Source: JACRPH01 sp041665465 (GTDB lineage: Archaea > Nanobdellota > Nanobdellia > Woesearchaeales > GW2011-AR9). Taken from it: a stretch of 64,000 nucleotides of DNA. Positions 35,413 through 43,668 of the stretch are shown here, in pieces. Location: the NCBI GenBank assembly GCA_041665465.1, contig JBAYIU010000001.1:310001-374000 (forward strand), in the 5' to 3' direction. Below the pieces are notes generated by a model. It worked only from the letters and a program-made list of their open reading frames with translations. It ran no database searches and was not told the origin of the DNA. The translations under genes and the position numbers were made by a program. Positions within the stretch are counted from its first letter, which is position 1, and every line of letters starts with the position of its first letter.

Positions 35413-36299
35413 GTTAAATCTAACCTATGATAATTATCATTTACCTTCGCCCGGCTCTGTTCGAACAAGGATTGTTCTAGAGAACTCATCTGAGGAAATT
35501 CTACCCGCATATCACCATCACTAAACCTACAAGGCAATCCGATAAAACCCCCTTGGTAGAAAGAGGAAAGTTCTTCTATCCCATCTTCAGAACCTAAGAT
35601 TTTACGAATAGACTTAATGATAACTCCCACCGGACCATATTTTGTTCTGCCAGTTGCTTTAGAGATAACTGAAGATCGAGTTTTAACTAATTGACCTATA
35701 TCATCTCTGTTAATGGAAACTTGGTCTCCATTAAAGGTAGTTTCATCGTACAATATTACCATCGAGTCTCCATGTTCTCCGATAACTCTACCTTCAATCT
35801 GATTCATTGGAAAACCATACTTCTCAGAAAGAATTAATCTATATCTTAAGGAGTCTATATTAGATCCCACACCAGATATTTGCTGAGAAGATAACCCGGA
35901 ATGTTCCATAAATACTTGACACATAACATCAACGGGATTAGTCACCATTAACACTTTTCCCTTATATCCCTGCAGAGAAAGAGCCATTTCTTTAATCATG
36001 GCTGCATTTGGAAAAAGTCCCCTGGAACGAATGTCTTTATTATTTTGGTTAGTGAACTCACTTCTAGCACAAATAACTACCAGATCACTTTCTAAGTTAT
36101 CTTTAATCTCGGAGGTAGCAGTTATATTAACGGAACAATCAAGACTAGTACTTAGATCATCTAAATCTAATTTTAATCCAAGACAGGTCGAACTAAGTTT
36201 AGAATAGATCATCAGTTCAGAGACAGAATGAGTGAGGATTAAGGAAGAAGCTAGATTTGATCCAACATTACCCATTCCAATAATACTTACTTGAGTCAT
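35409..36299 (-). CDS. Malate/lactate-dehydrogenase-superfamily protein
   Basis: A 296-residue NAD-dependent 2-hydroxyacid dehydrogenase-like protein. Motifs: GMGNVG (8-13) for NAD, DIRSRGLFPNAAMIKE (89-104, substrate Arg and Asn), VTNPVDVMCQ (119-128), SNIDSLRYR (146-154, catalytic Asp) and GEHGDSMV (174-181, catalytic His 176). The active site looks intact, but the sequence is diverged from standard MDH and LDH, so the keto-acid may be unusual. The ATG at 36299 is preferred to 36341: an A/T box lies about 30 bases before it and the GMGNVG alignment fits. It is the first gene of the operon. Confidence 0.84.
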   Translation of the reverse strand: MTQVSIIGMGNVGSNLASSLILTHSVSELMIYSKLSSTCLGLKLDLDDLSTSLDCSVNITATSEIKDNLESDLVVICARSEFTNQNNKDIRSRGLFPNAAMIKEMALSLQGYKGKVLMVTNPVDVMCQVFMEHSGLSSQQISGVGSNIDSLRYRLILSEKYGFPMNQIEGRVIGEHGDSMVILYDETTFNGDQVSINRDDIGQLVKTRSSVISKATGRTKYGPVGVIIKSIRKILGSEDGIEELSSFYQGGFIGLPCRFSDGDMRVEFPQMSSLEQSLFEQSRAKVNDNYHRLDLT

Positions 36300-36482
36300 A
36301 GTCAAAACGTAAGCGAAGTGCCTAAAAATAGTTTTTACCAATCTTCCGGAAAGTTTGCGGAGAAAAAAAGTTTGTTTATAAACTTCCGGAAAGTTTACGG
36401 AATTATTGCGGGATTTCTGGGGAAAGAGTAATTTAAAGGGCCATCTTGAAAATTTTTAAAATCTAATGGAGGGATTATCACC

Positions 36483-38207
36483 ATGTATGAAGAAAAAATC
36501 TCATTAAACCACGTCCGTTATCACTACTTTCTAGATCCTTGCGGAACAAACAGAGTCAGATTTGAGGAAGTAGTATATTACTTAACCAAGAGTTTACTAG
36601 ATTGGTACTTGCCGGGGAATGAAGAAGTCCAGAAAGATCCATTTTTAGAAGTACTCAAAAAGAGTTCTAAAAGTGAGGAAGAATTATTAAAATTGTTTGA
36701 GGAACGAAAAAAGATTAGAGCCAAGAAGGCGATTCCAGATTCCCTTCAACCAGATGATTTCAAAACAAAATTCGCATTGGGATCTTTTCCTACTCAGGGA
36801 TTACCCTTGGAAGAAGTTATTCTAGATCTTGATAAACATACCGATCCGAGTGTTCGGTTTAATCAATACTTCAATGGAGAAATGCACCCCCATGACAATA
36901 TTCCCGCCTTCGCAGCAGGTTTCGTTAGTAAATTCTTAAATGCTAACGCCATCGCTCATTGTGTTTCTCCTTCTTTAAGTTACATGGAAACCTTGACTAC
37001 TCGTTGGCTAGCCGAATTGGTGGGATATGATCATAGTGCTAGTGGATTGATTACTGAAGAACTAAATCCAGAACAATTAAAGAAATTAGAACTTATTCCT
37101 TCTGGGAACATTGTATGTGGAGGTACTGTCGCCAACCTTACTGCCCTGTTAGTGGCTAGGAATAAATTATTACGCGATAAGACCGGTTCGGTTAATGATA
37201 TCGGAGTTGAAGAGAAAGGATTGTTAGAATATGGATTAGGCAATGATATCCCGGGAGTAGTTATGTTCTGCTCAGAGAATGCTCATTACTCCATCCAAAA
37301 ATTAGCAGGTTACATTGGAATTGGTAGTCAGAACGTAATCCTTATCGGAGTAGATGAACAAGGGAGAATGCGCCCCGAACTATTACAAGCAGAGATAGAA
37401 AAGGCAAAAGCAAACAAGAAGAAAGTTTTAGCAGTAGTAGCCACCGCCGGAACTACTGGAAATGGGGCCATTGATCCTCTGGAAAAGATTGCTGATATTA
37501 CTGAACGCGAACAGATTTACTTACATGTGGATGCCGCTCATGGAGGAGGGTTTCTCACTTCTGAGAAGATGAAACCAAAATTTAAAGGAATTGAGAGAGC
37601 TGACTCAGTTACTATTGATGGCCACAAGATGCTCTATACCAACTATCCCTGTGGAGGAATTGTCTTCAAAAACAAGTTAGATCCAGTAGAATCATTAAAA
37701 CAAAGTGCGAAATATATTCTGGACAGAGCAAGCGAACACTATAATCTAGGTAAAAGCACAGTAGAAGGATCACGTAGTACCGATGGTACTCTACAACTTT
37801 ATGCGTCAATCAGAGCTTTAGGAAAAGAAGGTTATGAATTAATCGTAGATCATACTGTAGCTATGACCAGATACTTGTATGAAGCAGTACAACAAAGTCC
37901 AGTACTTGAAGCATTCCACGAACCGGAAATGAACGTGTTGTGTCTTAGGTACATCCCTCAAGGATGGGACAGAAAGACAAAAGTTGAAGAAATAAATGAA
38001 TTAAATGTTCGTTTGAATGAAAATATTTACCGAGACGGAGAATTCTATTTAGGAGAAACAGAGATGAAAAAAGAGGGACAGAACTGTAAAGTTCAGCGAG
38101 CCATTATCATGCACCCGTATGTAGAAACTTACGATTTAGATCGATTGGTAAGAAAAGTAGAAGAGATAGGTGGAAATATTGCGAAAAGAATGGGGGAAAG
38201 AGAATGA
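36483..38207 (+). CDS. Group II PLP-dependent decarboxylase
   Basis: A 574-residue pyridoxal-phosphate enzyme of the aromatic/glutamate decarboxylase (MfnA/TDC) group. PLP contacts are visible: GGTVANLTAL (213-222), SENAHYS (His 268), HVDAAHGGG (Asp 350, Ala 352) and VTIDGHKML with the Schiff-base Lys 382. The substrate may be tyrosine, aspartate or glutamate. The bound TyrRS gene, which begins inside its last codons (ATGA overlap), points to tyrosine, as in the tyrS-tdc clusters of lactic acid bacteria. TGGAGGGA is the ribosome site. Confidence 0.86.
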   Translation: MYEEKISLNHVRYHYFLDPCGTNRVRFEEVVYYLTKSLLDWYLPGNEEVQKDPFLEVLKKSSKSEEELLKLFEERKKIRAKKAIPDSLQPDDFKTKFALGSFPTQGLPLEEVILDLDKHTDPSVRFNQYFNGEMHPHDNIPAFAAGFVSKFLNANAIAHCVSPSLSYMETLTTRWLAELVGYDHSASGLITEELNPEQLKKLELIPSGNIVCGGTVANLTALLVARNKLLRDKTGSVNDIGVEEKGLLEYGLGNDIPGVVMFCSENAHYSIQKLAGYIGIGSQNVILIGVDEQGRMRPELLQAEIEKAKANKKKVLAVVATAGTTGNGAIDPLEKIADITEREQIYLHVDAAHGGGFLTSEKMKPKFKGIERADSVTIDGHKMLYTNYPCGGIVFKNKLDPVESLKQSAKYILDRASEHYNLGKSTVEGSRSTDGTLQLYASIRALGKEGYELIVDHTVAMTRYLYEAVQQSPVLEAFHEPEMNVLCLRYIPQGWDRKTKVEEINELNVRLNENIYRDGEFYLGETEMKKEGQNCKVQRAIIMHPYVETYDLDRLVRKVEEIGGNIAKRMGERE

Positions 38208-39433
38208 CAAATTTAAATCATGAAGAGATAGAACGTAGAATTCATTATCTACAAAGAGGAGTAGACCAGATTATTGAAAGAGATGAGCTAGCATGGAAGA
38301 TTGATAAGTCTCATCGAGAAGGAAGATCTCTTATAATTAAATTAGGTGTCGATCCTACTTCTCCAGATTTACATCTAGGACATACTGTGCCTTTAATGAA
38401 ACTTAGGCACTTCCAGGATTTAGGATATTCTGTTGATTTTCTGATTGGAGATTTTACCGGAAGAATCGGCGATCCGAGTGGAAGGTCAGCAGCCAGAAAA
38501 CCTATGACTGAAGAAGAAGTGTTACATAATGCTGAACAGTATAAAAGACAGATATTTAAGATTCTTGACCCAGATCTAACAAAAATTGTTTACAATAGTT
38601 CTTGGTTGAACGCACTTAAACCAGACGATTTCATTAGACTGATGGGGAAAGGTACAGTTAATGATCAGATTAAAAGAAAAGGTGTAGCTAATCGATTAGA
38701 TGCAGGAAATCCTGTCTCGGTGGCAGAATTTGTCTACCCTTTCTTACAAGCATACGATTCAGTAGCGATGAGAGCAGACATAGAGATTGGTGGAGCAGAC
38801 CAATATTTTAACTTTGTATTTACTCGTGATCTACAAAGGATATACGGACAAGAACCAGAAGTGGTGCTCACTCTCCCACTTCTTATTGGATTAGATGGAG
38901 AAGAAAAGATGAGTAAGACTTACAAGAATCATGTCGCTTTAGAAGATTCTCCTAAAGAGATGTTCGGTAAATTAATGTCTATTCCAGACACTTTAATCGA
39001 GACTTACTTTGACCTTTTAACAAAAGTACCGTATGAAGAAGTAACCAGCATCACTCAAGGATTGCTTAATGGAAGTATTCATCCTCGTGATGCTAAGATA
39101 AGATTGGCAAGCGAGATCGTTGGTTTATATCACGATTCGGACAAAGCCAGAACAGCTGCCGAAGAATTCGATCGAGTCCATAAGTATCGTGAAATGCCTC
39201 AAGAGATAGAACAAGTATATTTATCCAGTAGAGATCCACAGAATATTGGAGATTTGTTAATCAGCTTAGGAATGGCCAGCTCTAAAAGAAATGCCCGAGA
39301 AGTGGTTTCACATGGAGGAGTAAGGATCGATGGAGAGATAGTTAATGATCCGCATCAATCGATTGTTCCAGAAGAAGGGATGGTAATCAATGTGGGTAAA
39401 AGAACATTTAAGAAAATTGGTTATGAAAAATGA
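38204..39433 (+). CDS. tyrS: Tyrosyl-tRNA synthetase, bacterial type with S4 domain
   Basis: A class I synthetase of 409 residues. The HIGH-like motif is HLGH (57-60) and the KMSKS motif is KMSKT (235-239). The tyrosine pocket region includes GGADQYFNF (196-204). A C-terminal S4 RNA-binding domain (about 342-405, GDLLISLGMASSKRNAREVV) marks it as the bacterial form; usual archaeal TyrRS lack S4. It is coupled at both ends by 4-base overlaps to the decarboxylase and the methyltransferase. A bacterial TyrRS would normally not charge a C1:G72 archaeal tRNA-Tyr like the one in this window. Confidence 0.93.
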   Translation: MTNLNHEEIERRIHYLQRGVDQIIERDELAWKIDKSHREGRSLIIKLGVDPTSPDLHLGHTVPLMKLRHFQDLGYSVDFLIGDFTGRIGDPSGRSAARKPMTEEEVLHNAEQYKRQIFKILDPDLTKIVYNSSWLNALKPDDFIRLMGKGTVNDQIKRKGVANRLDAGNPVSVAEFVYPFLQAYDSVAMRADIEIGGADQYFNFVFTRDLQRIYGQEPEVVLTLPLLIGLDGEEKMSKTYKNHVALEDSPKEMFGKLMSIPDTLIETYFDLLTKVPYEEVTSITQGLLNGSIHPRDAKIRLASEIVGLYHDSDKARTAAEEFDRVHKYREMPQEIEQVYLSSRDPQNIGDLLISLGMASSKRNAREVVSHGGVRIDGEIVNDPHQSIVPEEGMVINVGKRTFKKIGYEK

Positions 39434-40047
39434 AAAGAAGATATAAACGGGATTTCAGCATTAAACAACTGAAAGCTTTGCTTAACAATGTGGGGATTAA
39501 AAAAAAGGAAGTGGATAAGAACCTTTCTTTTATCTCATTTGTAGAAGAAAATTTTGACCGGGATTATACGATGACCTATGATTTATGTTGTGGAAAAGGA
39601 GTGGTGGGAACTTATTTTTCATTGAACAGAAATCCAGTTACTGCTATTGATAATAATGGAAACAATAAAAGAAACCAGTTAATTAAACGTCTAGATGAAA
39701 GATTTTATAGTTTTTTAAATCAGGATATCTATTCATCCACTGATTTGCAAAGTAATTCTTTAGTTCTTTCTCTTCACGCATGTGGAAACTTAACAGACCG
39801 AGTGATAGAATTGGCTCTGAGATCAAATAGTGATTTTGCGGTAATGAGTTGTTGTCATGGAGATAGACAGTATTTTACCCCTGTTAATATGCCTGATGAA
39901 AGTTTAGTTGATAAATTAGGAAGAGATCATTATATGGACCTGGTGAGACTAAATTACATTGCAGAAAAAGGTTATAATACGGGAATATTTGAGGTTCCTG
40001 AAGAACTAACCCCCAAGAATAGGATCATTTGGGGAAAAAGAAATTAA
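39430..40047 (+). CDS. SAM-dependent methyltransferase, TRMT13/METTL25-like
   Basis: A 205-residue Rossmann methyltransferase. The SAM motif I is YDLCCGKGVVGTYF (about 50-63), motif II is AIDNN, and a post-motif is LSLHACGNLTDRVIELAL followed by FAVMSCCHG. The HACG-LTD and CC-H pair resembles the methyltransferase group with TRMT13- and METTL25-like proteins. The substrate is unknown; tRNA is plausible given the TyrRS neighbour. The gene starts by ATGA overlap with tyrS, and its stop overlaps the DJ-1 gene stop by 4 bases on the other strand. Confidence 0.82.
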   Translation: MKRRYKRDFSIKQLKALLNNVGIKKKEVDKNLSFISFVEENFDRDYTMTYDLCCGKGVVGTYFSLNRNPVTAIDNNGNNKRNQLIKRLDERFYSFLNQDIYSSTDLQSNSLVLSLHACGNLTDRVIELALRSNSDFAVMSCCHGDRQYFTPVNMPDESLVDKLGRDHYMDLVRLNYIAEKGYNTGIFEVPEELTPKNRIIWGKRN

Positions 40048-40649
40048 GACAGACCGAGGTCTTTCTTAACTAAAGAAGTTATACTTTCTCCCAGGTATTG
40101 ATGGAGTAAGTACAAACTGGCTTTAGCACTATGATATACGTTCCCAGTAGAAACAATTTTCCCTGACACAACCAATGGATCAACAACCCATTCTGTTCCA
40201 GAAAATAAGCCTTCTTTCTCTATCTGCTCAACCCTTTTATGATGAGAAGTAAGAGTATGGCCAACAATTAATTCTGGACAAGAAACACCAAGAATATAAG
40301 AACCGCCGCAGAGAGTGACCAAATAATCCAGTCCAGGGTAGATAGAAGAGATAAATTCTCTAAGGTTAGGACTTTTAATTGCCTCTTGATCATCTCCACC
40401 AGGAACAATCAAAACATTTAATTTAGGACACGCATCTAAAGGAGAACAAGCTTCATAAACATCTAATTTCTTACTAAAACGATAATTTGGAGGTGTAGCC
40501 GAAGTTAAAACATTTGATTTTTCGGCAAGATTAATTATTGAAAAGAACTCTTCTCCAACCAAGTGATTAGCTGCTAATAAAGGAGTACGAGCTAAAACGA
40601 TATCGGGATGAAAACACCCTTCATACAACAAGAAACCAACTGTTTTCAT
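40044..40649 (-). CDS. DJ-1/PfpI-family protein
   Basis: A 201-residue class I glutamine-amidotransferase-like fold. The nucleophile-elbow Cys 114 is in VTLCGGSYIL, and the conserved Glu is in LLYEGCF (about residue 10). Family members include deglycases, chaperones, amidases and isonitrile hydratases; the exact role is unclear. It is the last gene of a three-gene operon, starting one base after the HD gene stop. Confidence 0.86.
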   Translation of the reverse strand: MKTVGFLLYEGCFHPDIVLARTPLLAANHLVGEEFFSIINLAEKSNVLTSATPPNYRFSKKLDVYEACSPLDACPKLNVLIVPGGDDQEAIKSPNLREFISSIYPGLDYLVTLCGGSYILGVSCPELIVGHTLTSHHKRVEQIEKEGLFSGTEWVVDPLVVSGKIVSTGNVYHSAKASLYLLHQYLGESITSLVKKDLGLS

Positions 40650-41243
40650 TTATTCGCCTATTTGTCTTTCCAAGACCGAAAAAAAAGGGATTAAATCTGA
40701 ATTTAACTCTTCAGCCATCATCTTAGCAATCTCGGTGTGAAGAAGATTCTTTCTTCTTTCCAGATGAGCCTTCAGATGAGAAGCGATTTTCTCGCTAGTC
40801 CAACCCATCTGGCTCCGTTTCCAAGTTTCTCTGATTATTCCTAAAGGACCCATCTTATCTAAAGTATCAGCATCATGAACAATCTTAGCTTCTATCGATA
40901 AAGCTGAACTGTGTCCATCATGTGCTTCAATACAATGCCTAATTAAAGAGATATCCTTCTCGTTAATGTCTATAGATTTAAGAAAAGAAGTTACTTCTTC
41001 AATATTACAAAGTGCATCCCCGGCAATATCTTTAGCTAATCCGCTATCGTGCAACCATGCTCCTGCTTCGATTATCGATGGATCAACCTCTTGGAGAAAC
41101 TCTTCTTCCTCCAGAATCTTTTTCACTAGAGATACCACCCTAAACAGATGTTTGTTTCCTTTAGACTTTCCTCCAAAGGCCCGATTCCAATCTAGGTCTA
41201 AAGCAAATTCTTTTATTCTTTCTAACTGACTTGCATTAATCAT
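40650..41243 (-). CDS. HD-domain hydrolase
   Basis: A 197-residue HD-family phosphohydrolase. Metal ligands: the H of NKHLFRVV (near 32), the HD of AWLHDSGLAKD (near 65), the H of IRHCIEAHDGHSS and the D of HDADTLDKMG (near 127). The closest relatives by eye are small HDIG proteins such as the 13575 protein, but with a shorter C-terminus. It overlaps the ATP-grasp gene by ATGA and touches the DJ-1 gene, so the three work as a unit. Substrate unknown. Confidence 0.86.
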   Translation of the reverse strand: MINASQLERIKEFALDLDWNRAFGGKSKGNKHLFRVVSLVKKILEEEEFLQEVDPSIIEAGAWLHDSGLAKDIAGDALCNIEEVTSFLKSIDINEKDISLIRHCIEAHDGHSSALSIEAKIVHDADTLDKMGPLGIIRETWKRSQMGWTSEKIASHLKAHLERRKNLLHTEIAKMMAEELNSDLIPFFSVLERQIGE

Positions 41244-43357
41244 CGTTTCACCTCATAAAAGTAAGGTACACCAAAGTGTCCTTCTATTTTGTTGGGAATA
41301 TGTGCTACAGGAGGCATCGGTCCTTCTACCGCGACTAAGTATTCTCTATTTCTACGCACTCCTTCCATTATCTCATCTCTTTTACCCATTATCCCTTCTT
41401 GAGACAAGAAAGAAAACACTGCCACTTTCTTCTTGGTAAGAGTAAGATCAGTTAATTCTTCTACTGAATTAAGAGTTACTCTTTCATAAGAAGAAGTATC
41501 AATCTTATGTTTCAAGTCGGGCAGATGTTTAGGACGCATTTGGGTAAGGTATAATTGAGACCCATTAAGGATAAATTCTACGTCGATATCTCCAAACACT
41601 TCATGAAGTTTAGCTAGATCTGGAAAATAAGGTTGCATTTCTGGGTGTAACGCTTGTTCTAACCCGCTAAAGTCGTTTGCTTGATGATGGTCCCCCTCTC
41701 CCGCTACTGCTTTCTCACCATTAGAAGCGTAACTAATAGCAATCCCTTCTTTAGTAAGATTAATCACTCCTCCTTTACCTTCTAGTTTATTCTGAACTAC
41801 TACACTTATTCCAGGAAGATGAGCTAATCCTAAATCTTGACGAGATTTTACTGCTTCATTACTAAAGTAACTACTTACCACTGTTCTCAATGCTTGATCC
41901 AGATTTTCGGGAGTGGAACAAACTGATTCATAAGTCCCAGAAAAATTGGATACTCCGTCTTCTCCATACATGCTAGAACGAACCACTAATTCTTGACCAC
42001 AATTAGATCTTAACTGTTCAAATACTTGAGGCAGATGTTCTTCAAAAGAAATACTTTCTATTGAAGCAACAATCTTTCTTCTAATAGTCTCATCTAAGTT
42101 AAACTCTTGTCCCTTAATCAGCTCCAATATTCCTTGCCTGTCTAATACCCGATTTATAGCTAATGAAGAAACACAACTACCATTAGCAACTCTGTATTTC
42201 AGTTCAAGAGATTGTTGAGCATCATGAAGAAGTTTAAGTCCTTTCCATTTTCCTCCACAAAGAGGAGTATAAAATGCTGGAGACTCAAATCGAAATAAGA
42301 AGTAATCTGATTGATGTTTTTCTAATTCGTTTAGATGATCTTCTGATTCCAAAAAATCTAATTCTTTAGATACACCTTCTTTTCCAGACAATACTCCCTC
42401 ATCTACTAAACGAGCAAGAGCTACTCCTTTAGGAGAAGTGGCTTCTCTTATAGTTTGAACTACTTCTTTGATCGTTCCAGGAGTTAGAGATAGAGCATTT
42501 TTAGCTGGTAAACAAACACTATCATAAGTATCCAAAGCTGAATCTCTAGATAAGAGATGTAGGGATAACCAATTATGAAATCGTATAATAGAATTAACAA
42601 ATTTACCATGTTCAATGTTAGTCATAAGAGATTGTTGTGAAAGTCGTTCTACTGAAGCACAAAGATCATGAGCTTCTTGTTCCTGAATAGAAGAGTATCC
42701 ATGAACGGTTTCTAAAGTTTTAACTGCGCACATAACTTCTAAGTAATCTCGTTCAATTAGAGAAGAGATTTGTAACACTAGTTTCTTCTGTTCATCAGTA
42801 GACAGAAACCTCATCATTGAAGGCAAATGCTCTTCTAAACAATCTAATGCTCCAGCATTCAGTGATCTCTCTCTTCCATTGACAACTAAAGGATTATCCT
42901 TACCTTCTCCGCCCACTAATCCTTCAATACAGTAAAAATCAGCTTGCTGGGTCCATCCAAAGATAAATCTAGCTATTCCTTGTTCAAAAGTTAATTCGAG
43001 AGGGATATCACTAGTTAAGATTTCATCTCTTACGTAAACTTGAGCCAGTAAAGTATCTAAAGCTTGACGACTGAAACAAGGAGAAGACCCCATCTTAGAG
43101 AAAACTTCTTGAACAACCATTTTTGCTTCAGGAGAAGATTCTAACTCTTGATTAAAAGAAGTCCCCCTTTCTTTACACCTAGTTAGAAGAGAACTATATA
43201 ATTCAGTATTTCCTGTTATGGAAAAAGGTAAGCTTAGATATTCAAAGGTTTTGAATACTCCTTTCTCTTGACCATCCAAGGAGATAGAGAACTCATCATT
43301 GTTATCACTACCAAAAAAGTTACCTTTAGGCAAAAGTACATCGATACCGGCAATCAC
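41240..43357 (-). CDS. ATP-grasp protein related to the PEP-synthase/PPDK N-terminal domain
   Basis: A 705-residue protein. Residues about 360-615 match the ATP-binding half of PEP synthase or pyruvate phosphate dikinase: PLCGGKWKGLKLL (365-377), ELVVRSSMYGEDGVSNFSG (456-474), DIDVEF (590-595) and LYLTQMRP (602-609). The phosphohistidine and PEP/pyruvate barrel domains are missing. The first 350 residues are a helical part I cannot assign. The start is GTG 43357; a second frame with a better ribosome site starts at 43381. It is the first gene of the operon with HD and DJ-1 genes. It may phosphorylate a small molecule or a histidine elsewhere. Confidence 0.78.
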   Translation of the reverse strand: MIAGIDVLLPKGNFFGSDNNDEFSISLDGQEKGVFKTFEYLSLPFSITGNTELYSSLLTRCKERGTSFNQELESSPEAKMVVQEVFSKMGSSPCFSRQALDTLLAQVYVRDEILTSDIPLELTFEQGIARFIFGWTQQADFYCIEGLVGGEGKDNPLVVNGRERSLNAGALDCLEEHLPSMMRFLSTDEQKKLVLQISSLIERDYLEVMCAVKTLETVHGYSSIQEQEAHDLCASVERLSQQSLMTNIEHGKFVNSIIRFHNWLSLHLLSRDSALDTYDSVCLPAKNALSLTPGTIKEVVQTIREATSPKGVALARLVDEGVLSGKEGVSKELDFLESEDHLNELEKHQSDYFLFRFESPAFYTPLCGGKWKGLKLLHDAQQSLELKYRVANGSCVSSLAINRVLDRQGILELIKGQEFNLDETIRRKIVASIESISFEEHLPQVFEQLRSNCGQELVVRSSMYGEDGVSNFSGTYESVCSTPENLDQALRTVVSSYFSNEAVKSRQDLGLAHLPGISVVVQNKLEGKGGVINLTKEGIAISYASNGEKAVAGEGDHHQANDFSGLEQALHPEMQPYFPDLAKLHEVFGDIDVEFILNGSQLYLTQMRPKHLPDLKHKIDTSSYERVTLNSVEELTDLTLTKKKVAVFSFLSQEGIMGKRDEIMEGVRRNREYLVAVEGPMPPVAHIPNKIEGHFGVPYFYEVKR

Positions 43358-43381
43358 CGCTATGCTTCCTAGATTTCATTT
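43328..43381 (-). other. Short upstream frame overlapping the ATP-grasp start
   Basis: AGGAGG (43391-43396) lies 9 bases before an ATG at 43381 that opens a 17-codon frame (MKSRKHSGDCRYRCTFA). That frame overlaps the GTG start of the long gene in another phase. It could be a leader peptide coupling translation, or the mark of a frameshift near the start of the long gene. Confidence 0.35.
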
Positions 43382-43423
43382 CTATTCTTTCCTCCTGATT
43401 AAATATAAGTCCCTGCTCCCGGA

Positions 43424-43465
43424 AATTCGCAATCCTGCGAACGAGTGAACGAACGCAGTGACTTT
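43424..43465 (-). other. Intron in the T-loop of tRNA-Tyr
   Basis: A 42-base insert between positions 59 and 60. The exon bases TTCG pair with CGAA at the intron end (4-bp central helix), directly stacked on the T-stem. The bulges are AGA (exon side) and TTT (3' side). Inside, CTGCG pairs with CGCAG, with a further four pairs. This is a well-formed bulge-helix-bulge; cutting after the second base of each bulge gives a normal 7-base T-loop with A58. Confidence 0.82.
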
Positions 43466-43487
43466 CTCGAACCGGGGATCACTCGGT

Positions 43488-43543
43488 ATCCTTGGCTGTT
43501 TGTTTTTCATCCGATTGTCACGGAGACAACTGTCAAACAACTG
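43488..43543 (-). other. Intron in the anticodon loop (37/38) of tRNA-Tyr
   Basis: A 56-base insert at the standard archaeal position. The inner helix GTTGTTTG/CAAACAGC gives eight pairs (one wobble). The 5' bulge is AGC and the 3' bulge ATA. The central helix CTGT with AAGG is weak (two Watson-Crick pairs, one wobble, one mismatch), so this is a relaxed bulge-helix-bulge. A terminal stem TTGTC/GACAA lies within the intron. Confidence 0.8.
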
Positions 43544-43588
43544 CTACAGCCGAGGGTTCTAGCCACTAAACTAAGCAGGGATGATAGC

Positions 43589-43668
43589 GCTATAACTTCA
43601 TTTTTGTTGCGAGAATTCCTAAAAACTAAAGGAACTCTCTTAGCAATAATAGTAATAGAAGTTATAGC
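43589..43668 (-). ncRNA. Structured RNA element upstream of tRNA-Tyr
   Basis: The ends are exact complements: GCTATAACTTC (minus, 43668-43658) with GAAGTTATAGC (43599-43589), 11 pairs. Inside, a second stem GAGAGTTCC/GGAATTCTC (one wobble) closes an 11-base loop. The two stems are parted by a large uneven internal loop (18 and 11 bases). It could be a free RNA, for example an H/ACA-like guide, though no clear ACA box follows, or the folded leader of the pre-tRNA. Confidence 0.5.

Larger units (their letters stand above)
43410..43580 (-). tRNA. tRNA-Tyr(GTA) with two introns
   Basis: Reading the minus strand: acceptor CCCTGCT (43580-43574) pairs fully with AGCAGGG (43417-43411), and the discriminator is A (43410). 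The D-arm is GTTT-AGTGGCTA-GAAC. The anticodon stem CTCGG/CCGAG holds the loop CTGTAG-A, anticodon GTA. The T-stem CCCGG/CCGGG is complete and the T-loop after splicing is TTCGAGT. C1:G72 and A73 are the archaeal tyrosine identity bases. The 171-base gene carries 56 bases in the anticodon loop and 42 in the T-loop; removing them leaves 73. Confidence 0.92.

Noticed and set aside
43589..43668. Firm H/ACA guide RNA call
   Set aside because: The two-stem shape fits, but no ACA box follows the lower stem at the usual place, and no target could be tested.
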